From NCBI RefSeq assembly GCF_030272615.1, contig NC_081414.1:54335636-54399635 (forward strand): 64,000 nt of DNA, written 5' to 3'. The position numbers and the translations under genes are program-made. The DNA comes from Cryptomeria japonica (taxonomy: Eukaryota; Streptophyta; Pinopsida; Cupressales; Cupressaceae). Every line of letters starts with the position of its first letter. The stretch's first letter is position 1. The notes beneath the pieces are model-generated. The model made no database searches, was not told the origin of the DNA, and saw only the letters and a program-made list of their open reading frames with translations. Below, one piece after another: positions 56,935 to 64,000 of the stretch.

Positions 56935-57690
56935 AACTATTCAAGAGACTATCTTAGCAAAGTGTGATTTTATTGGAGGTGTGGATCTAGGAGAGGTTCA
57001 TATTTTCAATTGGTTTAATTTTTTAATTGAGGGTGATGATCCTTCTTTTGCCCTGGGTTGTAGGAATGTTATGAGGAGTAGGCACCAACCATCTTTGCAA
57101 AAGGTTAATCAGGAGTTTCGAAAATAAATACTATTGGCTCTTCTTGAGGCCTAGTCACATTGGTATTGGTGATGTTGGGTGAGATAGCTCTAGTGTTGTT
57201 CAGTTTATCTTTTCAATTTATAACTTAGGCTTTCACATGAATAATTACATGGAGGCTCTTGCTATCTTGTATGCCACATACAGAGGTTGTGCTCCTGGAT
57301 AGAACAAGATTATTTGTGAACTAGATTCATAGGTGGTTGTGCCTCTTCTGAATGAGAGGTAGTTGGAGGATGTCAGTTGGCACTTAGCTTTGGTTATTAG
57401 ACAAATCCTTCTATTATGCAGCTCTTTGGATTTTGTTTATTTTAATTAAATTCCTACGGAGTGGAAAGGAGTAGTTGTTTCTTTGGCCAAATGGGCTACT
57501 GATTGTAGGTAAGGTTGGAATATTGTGAATAGGAGACAATTATCTTCGGAATTGTCTCACATGTTGGACCAATTAGTGGATATTGATAGGGTTCTTTAAT
57601 ATTTTGTTCTTCGTTGGGATTTTGGCCCTTCTTGATTTTTATTTCTCTCTGTGTTGAATAATTTTTTACCCTTCCTTTATTAAAAAAACA
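56935..57690 (+). pseudogene. LINE 3' fragment with RNase H and A-rich tail
   Basis: Broken frames read NNYMEALAILYATYRGCAPG, NKIICELDS.VVVPLLNER (about 57240-57360) and EWKGVVVSLAKWATD (57460-57500), the plant LINE RNase H end. It closes with TTCCTTTATTAAAAAAACAAAAA at about 57690. 5'-truncated. I could not identify a matching target duplication on the left. Confidence 0.75.
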
Positions 57691-57860
57691 AAAATCATGT
57701 CAGTTTAGAGCTTCAAAATCATGAAGCTTCCAAGTCTATAATGTATGATTAGACTATGTAGTTTAGAGTTTTGTAAATTTGAAGATGAGTTGACTTATTT
57801 ATTTACAAAGACATTAGAAAGAAAATGAATTCAAGAATATCAATGAAAATATTTACTTAT
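57691..57860 (+). pseudogene. Copia-3 RNase H end
   Basis: LEFCKFEDELTYLFTKTLER (about 57762-57825) matches the copia C-terminus (CKTEDQxADIFTKxL). The reverse transcriptase that should precede it is missing, so the LINE insertion point coincides with a deletion of about 2 kb. Confidence 0.55.
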
Positions 57861-58449
57861 TCTAAATATTGATGAAATTAGTAATAGAACTATAAAAAAT
57901 GTGTTTGAAAGATTCTAGTACTTTCTATCAAAACTAGAAAAGATATAAGATTTAATATTGTTGTAAATGTAGATTACTATTTTTAGAAAATTGTAAAATC
58001 CACTAAACGATTTCCACACATATTGGTGATTCAACTTATGCTAAAGAAATAATCTGATTTTATCTTTAATTGTCTAATTTATTTTCATTATTACTTTCTC
58101 CATCTTGGCTCTCCATTATGAAGACATTCACAAGAGGACAGTAGAAACAGAATGGAATTTTATTATGAAGTGTACAGAGTATGAAGACATTCACAGTCAA
58201 TTTGGTAATGGATTAAAAGTGGATAGTTTTAATGAGCTTTTTGAAGAGTCAAGACTTCACAAAACAGCAAAAAAAATCTGAAACTAGACTAATTTGAGCT
58301 GGTAGGTCCCTTAAGCCATTGGGTCTCATGGACATCATTAAAACGCACTCAATCATTCATTCCATGTCGAACAATTATAAGAGGGAGTCATGGTGAAAAG
58401 AAATTCAAGTCCACACACTAAATTAGTTCGAAGTGGGGGAGGCAAAAAT
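57861..58449. other. Unrecognised DNA upstream of F-box copy B
   Basis: AT-rich. The word ATGAAGACATTCACA occurs twice (58119 and 58181). No gene seen. Confidence 0.35.
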
Positions 58450-59411
58450 ATGGAGGGAGAATTTATTTGTGGAGCTGAAGGAGAAGAACAAATAGAGCAG
58501 CGGGCCTAAATACAATATGTCGCTGCTTCTCTGCGCTCAAGACATGAAGTATTGTATGGCCTACTGTTTTTCCTCACACAAATGGAGGAAGATCTCTCTC
58601 CCTTTCCTCCCAACTCCAATCGGAAAGAATCTCAGTGCTTACATGTTTTCAAGTGCAGAGCTAGGGCTGCTTTTACTAAAAAACACAGATTTACTTGTTT
58701 GCGATCCGCTCACGAAAGTTTATGCAAAGACAGAAATTGATATGGTTGGCAGGGTAATCGGATTGTACAAGGAGAAAACATTGAGCCCTATTTGGTAGCC
58801 AAGATGGGATACTTTAATGATTCTGAAAAAAAATCCCATCCGAGTCTATCATTATTTTCAAAATTCATGGAGGATTAAGTTTGAATTCTCATAGAAAAGA
58901 CACTGTATAATAAATCCGTCTACAATGGTTGCGTGCAATGGCATTCTTTTCTTTGGAGCGCAACTGCCTGTAACTATTCTAGGGTACAAAATTCGAGATG
59001 CTCTACATTACCCTGCCACATTCTTGAAGATCCTTTCATTAGAGTGTCGATTTGTGCATATGGGTTGTCTGTTCTACTGGTAGTAATGATGAAGGGTTTG
59101 ATTATCTAGAGTTGTTTCAGGATGACAAAGATCACTTGCTTTGGCAGTGGAGAGTGTTTGCAACGATGCCACTAACCTTTCTCCCTCACTACTTTGAGAG
59201 AGGTTATGGAAAATGTGTTGTTGTGGGAGATTATTTGTGTTTTAACACGCCAAAGGGTAAATCCATTGGAGGAGTTGCATTCAATTTAAGGGATGGGATT
59301 TGGCAATGCCTTCCTCAATGTGCAGGTATAGAGTACTCTATGATTCTGTCATTTCAACATAAACTTATGGCAAAAGGATGGCAGTCGAGCTTCTGCGCCA
59401 GTTTTTATTAA
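58450..59411 (+). pseudogene. F-box-type protein C-terminal pseudogene, copy B
   Basis: ATG at 58450 (MEGEFICGAEGEEQIEQRA) reaches a TAA at 58507. The homologous frame then reads MKYCMAYCFSSHKWRKISLP, ELGLLLLKNTDLLVCDPLTK (58517-58798) and shifts. YLVAKMGYFNDSEKK follows in another frame, and the end is open at 59052-59411: DHLLWQWRVFATMPLTFLPH, YFERGYGKCVVVGDYLCFNT, FNLRDGIWQCLPQCAG. Same family and order of blocks as copy A, with which it shares the ATGGAGGGAGAA start. At least three disruptions. The F-box motif itself is not visible, so the ancestor may have had another N-terminus or a preceding exon. Confidence 0.78.
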
Positions 59412-59736
59412 CACACTCTCTTTCTTACACATTGCATTTTGATTTGGTCCATCATTTGGCAGAGTTGGTTTCTCAGATCAAGGCATTAAAGATTATTTGT
59501 GTTTTGTTTCGCCAAAAGGTACTTTCATAGGAGCTGCAAACAATCTAAAGGATGGAATTTGGCAATGCCTTCCTTAATGTGTACGTATAGAGTACCCTAT
59601 GGTTTTGTCATTTCAACTTAAACTTATGGTGAAAGGGTGGCAATCAAGCTTCTGCACCAATTTTCATTGACTCGCTCTGTTACGCATTGCATTTGGTCCA
59701 TCATTTGGCACAGCTGGCTTCTCAGTTCAAGGCATT
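59229..59736 (+). repeat. Tandem duplication of the F-box tail, 262-bp period
   Basis: 59229-59490 and 59491-59736 are two copies starting GATTATTTGTGTTTT and ending TCTCAG.TCAAGGCATT. The first includes the C-terminal codons and stop of copy B; the second is a diverged spare tail with a premature TAA (DGIWQCLP then stop). Confidence 0.88.
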
Positions 59737-59877
59737 GTTTCTGCTTGACTTGATTGTTGTCTGAATTGCTTACTTTCAGCAATTGATTTTCTGAATAAGT
59801 TCACCATCAGTATCACTACAATGAAGCAATAACCACACACCTATTGTTTTTAATTTTCCTAGTTGTAGCTTTTACAA

Positions 59878-60287
59878 CTATCCTTCTTATTATGCGTTAT
59901 TCAACAGTATTAAGAAAGCAAAGAAGATTGTTTCAGGAATATTCTTATTACTAGTTTTTCTCTGTTCAAGAGGCTAACTTGTTTCTTGATGCAACTTCAT
60001 TAGTCTTGAAAATAGGCTTGGATTCAAATCCAGGACCTACTTTAGACTAGTGAGTTTTAGGATTAATGATGTTTAAAATTTTGAAAGGGCTTAGAATTTT
60101 ACCTAGAACCAGTGATTGGGTTGATGAGCTCCTTAACCACTAAGCTATACCCCATGTCATTATGGATTACAATTGTTGTTATTCTTTGGATGCTTTAGTG
60201 GTCAGTTTATATATCCTTCTTACGCTGCATTATTCAGCAGTATTTCAAAAAGCAAGGAAGGTTGTAAGGTATTCAGGAATATTCTTG
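59878..60287. repeat. Direct repeats flanking a SINE-like module
   Basis: 59878-59948 and 60211-60287 share TATCCTTCTTA..C.GC.TTATTCA.CAGTATT..A.AAAGCAA.GAAG.TTG and TTCAGGAATATTCTT. The spacing is about 330 bp. Confidence 0.75.
60010..60160 (-). ncRNA. SINE-like pol III module
   Basis: Minus strand has an A-box TAGCTTAGTGG (60147-60137, consensus TRGCNNAGYNGG), followed by TTAAGGAGCTC, and a B-box-like GGATTTGAATCC (60031-60020, consensus GGTTCGANTCC). A-to-B spacing of about 116 bases is too long for a tRNA gene, but could fit a SINE with an internal insertion. Decayed. Confidence 0.4.
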
Positions 60288-60427
60288 TTTACTCTTTTTC
60301 ATCTCTATCTTTGAGTGTGTATAGGAGTCCTTGCTTTTCTCTATAATCTATATGTTGATGTTATATCATTAGTCCAAATAAGTTTTTATTTGGAAAATTG
60401 AGGACATGCTTTTTTTCATTTCCAGAA

Positions 60428-60545
60428 TCTAATCTAGACAATTGAGTTGTTCTAATAATAAGCTACTTGGCACCATTAATGGAAAATCTACTCTAGACTA
60501 GTGAGTTGTTCTAACACTGAGTTACTTGTCACCATTAATCAATAA
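60428..60545. repeat. Tandem pair, about 59-bp unit
   Basis: CTA.TCTAGAC.A.TGAGTTGTTCTAA.A.T.AG.TACTTG.CACCATTAAT twice in a row. A third relative, CTTTAGACTAGTGAGTT, is at 60041-60057. Confidence 0.8.
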
Positions 60546-63230
60546 AATTTTCATTTTCATGCCCCATCAGATGATCATACTCAATTGACACCAGCTTTAA
60601 ATGTGTTGGGTAGCCTTCAGGTAATTAGATTCTTGCTAGATGGTGAATCCATTAAATTTTCCCAGACGTTCTGTAGATTGTGTGGATTTTTTTCCATTAC
60701 GTTCTGTAGATTATTTTTTATCCATTATTAGATTCTTGCTAATTGCTGTTAATATCTAATATTGAATGCTGAAAAGTTGCATTTGAGAGGAAATTAAAAA
60801 GACCCCCTCGTCTGAGTTTTGAAGACTTGAGGTAGAAAATGGATTCAACCAAGTAAACTTCTTATCTTCTTGGAAATTGCCTATGCCTTTTGGTCTTTTC
60901 TACTCATTTATAATATGTTAACTAAAATATTAAAATCAAAAGCTGGATATTGGACTAATAGACCAATGTCCTTGGCTTCTAAGTTCCAGATTTTTTCAAG
61001 GATGTTGTGTAATTATATCAAATTAGGTAAAATCATGTACTCTTAGGTGGAGGTTTCAACAATGATTTCATAGGGTTTAATTTAGTGGTGTCGAGTATTT
61101 ATTAGGCCTCTACAGACAATGGTAGGGGTTATTAGAATTCATGTATAAGGTTTCTCAATTTGAGAGCTGGTAATGGTAGAGAATATTGAGAATTGCTTTC
61201 GTAATATCATATTTCAATATGAATTCATCATGTTAATAAAAATTAATAGGGCTTATAGTTTCATAATTTGTTTAGAATTCTAACAAATATTAAGGATTTT
61301 TGAACTTTTGTGGCTCAAAGTATACAAGTCACTGGAAGCTTTAAATCACACCTAAGATGATAAAGGTATCATTTTGAAATTAGAATTTTGTTTAACAATC
61401 ATCCCATGGTGATATTGTTTGTTAGACATGAGCAACATAGACTATTTTATTAAAAAAACAGAAACTGTAGGGTATAGTTTTTCAAACATCTCAGCTAATC
61501 TCATATTGAGCTCACAGGTGCTTGTGATAGGTGGAAATATATTTTTCAGCCCTGCTTATCATCAAATAGCTCACTTGGGGACAATTTGTTTTACCAGTCA
61601 TATAGAGTCTATATTTTGACTCTTGTTGACAATTTTATATTTGCTTCCCACATATCAAAATTAAGTTGAACTTTACAATCAATTTTTTTATAAAGTTCTT
61701 TGTAGGGATAAAATATTTAAGTTCGGGTTATAGTGACTGGTATGATCAGGATCCATAACCATTTACTAGGTTAGTGTGTTGTTGGGCTTCATGAACAGTC
61801 TGGCCTTTTTCTAGATACTGTCCTTTTCTATGATCTTGATATGTTCTTGCATATGTATGTGTTTGTAATTTTTTATTTGTTTTCTATAATTGGTTATGTG
61901 CCCTTTGGTTATTATATACGTCTTTTGGTTATTAAGGGTATTAGACAGTTTAAGAGATATTTGTTTTTTGTATATTTCAGTGTTTGTAAGTTTGATTTAT
62001 ATCAATATATACTGATGATAGATAATAGAATGTGGTCTAAAACATTGATGCAAAAAAATTTCATACAATTCAACACAGAAACAACAAAATTAATATAATA
62101 ATTATGAAAACCTAATATTATTAATTTAAAAGATCTATTAAAAAAAACTAAATTCTTTGACAAATTAGAAAAAATTCAAAACTTTCTGCTTATTATTTTC
62201 AATGTTTATATGGACATTAGTCGCCTATGGTGGAGAGACTGGAGTTGAAAAGTTAATACTATCTTTTTCTGCTATATAATTGCAAGGTCTCCTAGTGGTT
62301 GTCTCAGTTCGCAATCTATTATAGAGAAGATTAGTTGATTCTTCAATTGGATTAGTAGAATCAGAGGAACTAGGATTCCGAAGATTGGTCCCAAAATGGC
62401 TTATGACTTAACCTTGTTCATAGACATGAGCAACTTGAAATGTCAAGTACTGAATGCCCTGTACAGTACATGAAACACCTCTGCTAATCCTATCCTTAGA
62501 ACCAAGATAGCTAGATGGAAATGCCTTTTCAGATTTTTTTCAGTTAACTTGGAAAGTAGATATTTTGGAGATTTTTTTTTTTTCACAATTTTTATGATTG
62601 AAATTTTTTTTTTTGGCTCGAGACATTGAAATTATGTTCTATTATTCCTCAGCCCACTATACGAATCATTTAGTTTTGATGTTTGGCACTAGTTATAGTT
62701 TCTAGGCATTGCATTTTAGAATGTCATAATGGTCACGAGATGAAATTCCTGAATTTCAATTTCCAAAGTGATGATTTTTAATGATAAGCACGATTAAGAT
62801 TAGCGACCATTTTTTGGGTTACTAGCTGCTAGAGCTTGAAGGTTGTTTGTTTCCTTTTTTCTGGGGAACTGTCATTCTAACTTGCACCCTTAAATAGGGA
62901 TCTCATATTTAACCATTTGAAATTTTTGAGTTATGAAATTACTCAAGTAGTTATTCAATACTCTAAAAGCTCTCTACTAGATATGGATAGCTCTATACTA
63001 TTATTCATTAGTTTTTGCAACTACAAAGTGTTGCAGATTTTCTGAGAGCATTAGACACCACCTCATTGTCTCTTGGCCTTGGAGAATTACAAAGTAATGC
63101 GTGTTTTTTAAGTTTCTGAAATACTGGGAAGCCTAAACAATCTAAAGTAATGTAGATTGCAATGTCAAATAATTATTAGTTTTCTACATTTGAAATAGTT
63201 CTCACAATAAATTGTTTCAGAAGACTTGAT
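60546..63230. other. Unrecognised AT-rich DNA
   Basis: No domain read on either strand. ORFs at 61419-61619 and 61841-62098 are short and AT-driven, with no family match that I recognise. Confidence 0.4.
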
Positions 63231-63438
63231 ACCATCATACCAGATTAGGCACCAAACCACAGGAGATACCAATATTACCAATACTCTCCACTGAGTACCA
63301 ATTCATCAAGAGACTCTGATCTCTTTGAACAATAGGTAGATGATCATAATTGACCTTGTTTACATTGATAATCCATCAAAAGTCTTGCCTATTTGACCTC
63401 ATGGAGGCCTAATGAGTAAGGAGGTGCTCTTGCACCAT
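63231..63438 (-). other. Possible start of a 3' LTR of a minus-strand gypsy element
   Basis: On the minus strand TGGTGCAAGAGCACC follows a G-rich purine tract. GGTGCTCTTGCACC (63423-63436) is a short perfect hairpin at the supposed LTR edge. The left extent of the LTR is not resolved. Confidence 0.35.
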
Positions 63439-63456
63439 ACCCCCCCTATAGAAAAA
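63439..63456 (-). promoter_or_regulatory. Candidate polypurine tract, minus strand
   Basis: Plus ACCCCCCCTATAG, i.e. minus CTATAGGGGGGGT, a typical purine tract just before a TGG... LTR-like start. Confidence 0.5.
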
Positions 63457-63759
63457 CTCATGTCCCATGAGGGGATTCCAACTTCGTGTTATGAATACAC
63501 ACTTGATACACCTACAACAAATGGATAAAAACTAGAACACAATGGCACATTAGACCAAAATATATTACCAACCACCATAACACTTGGTTGATACCAATAA
63601 CTGCCTTGTGGTGCTTGCACTTGCACCCTCTCCAACACTTGTTTAGTCTCTTCCTTGTGTACCTACCCCTTAACACCTGCATTTACATGTTATTTGTTGG
63701 TCTTTCCCTGCACAAAAGGACACATAATTGATCCGATCATTACCCCTGTAAACAAATCA
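63457..63759 (-). other. 3' non-coding part of the minus-strand gypsy fragment
   Basis: No RT or integrase motif. Sequence continues from the broken polyprotein to the purine tract, so most of pol is deleted. Confidence 0.4.
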
Positions 63760-64000
63760 CTATTTTTCGGCCTTCTCTAGCCTTGAATTGGCTGCAACTT
63801 CCACATCCTTGAGTAGTGTCTTCTTAACAAACATAACTATTTTACTCTTACCCTTGACATCATTATTCATTGGCATTAGAGTATACTTAACCCCATCCTT
63901 TTCAATAATATAAGTGTTCCTCCTACCATCATAACAAGTATTGTTATCATATTGCCAAGGTCTACCAAGTAGAATATGGATATATTCCATGGGCAAGATA
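63760..64000 (-). pseudogene. pro: Gypsy protease C-terminal part, running off the window end
   Basis: Minus strand; the clear block is IHILLGRPWQYDNNTCYDGR followed by NTYIIEKDGVKYTLMPM, the conserved C-terminal strand of plant Ty3/gypsy proteases (LLGRPWxxDxxxxxDGRxNxY). It ends after a Lys-rich tail with a stop at 63760. The active-site Asp and gag would lie beyond 64000. A different lineage from the protease at 3777-4430 (LGRPWIHE there). Confidence 0.85.

Noticed and set aside
60010-60160. A functional tRNA gene
   Set aside because: A and B boxes are about 116 bases apart and no cloverleaf can be drawn by eye.

Overview
This is a nuclear window from a seed plant with a large, repeat-filled genome. 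A conifer or other gymnosperm is my best guess, but that is inference from the low gene density, the old and decayed LTR elements and the depth of nesting; nothing here identifies a species. I see no intact host gene, no rRNA or tRNA gene, and nothing prokaryotic. Almost everything recognisable is a transposable element in some state of decay. The exceptions are two broken copies of an F-box-type (C-terminal domain) gene.

Left part (1-10.9 kb): one decayed Ty3/gypsy (Tat-like) element on the + strand. It has a leader, gag, a retropepsin domain, a joined integrase C-terminus (reverse transcriptase, RNase H and integrase core are missing), an antisense plant-mobile-domain (PMD) pseudogene, two minisatellites, a polypurine tract and a 3' LTR at 9120-9920. 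Its whole gag-pro-IN frame (1476-5594) stays in one register and is broken only by stop codons. A long (TA)n microsatellite follows.

Middle-left (10.9-29.3 kb): a four-layer nest. A 5'-truncated LINE (10900-29309, with a 19-bp target duplication) holds two insertions. One is a near-complete copia element on the minus strand (13367-21025, exact 5-bp duplication CTATG). The other is a small gutted LTR element (21096-29232), whose 5' LTR is split by a second minus-strand copia element (21233-26991).

Centre (29.3-40.3 kb): AT-rich, mostly unrecognised DNA. It holds F-box pseudogene copy A (minus), an LTR/primer-site scar, telomere-like degenerate repeats, a GC-rich patch and a series of four CCCTAA/TTAGGG hairpins.

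Middle-right (40.3-49.4 kb): a 2.6-kb tandem direct duplication whose right part is LINE sequence. The second copy runs on into a LINE zinc-knuckle region. That LINE is split by a 3-kb LTR element (45639-48681) that has no pol but encodes coiled-coil, G-patch and CCHC-knuckle sequence, and the LINE RNase H resumes on its far side. This small G-patch element is the most unusual unit in the window.

Right part (49.4-64 kb): an unidentified broken coding block; a 3.2-kb LTR-like block with a minisatellite and a long-inverted-repeat insertion; a third, + strand copia remnant interrupted by a gypsy solo LTR and a LINE fragment; F-box copy B with its tail duplicated in tandem; a SINE-like pol III module; and a minus-strand gypsy protease fragment running off the window end.

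All boundaries come from reading the sequence by eye. No alignment or database search was run.
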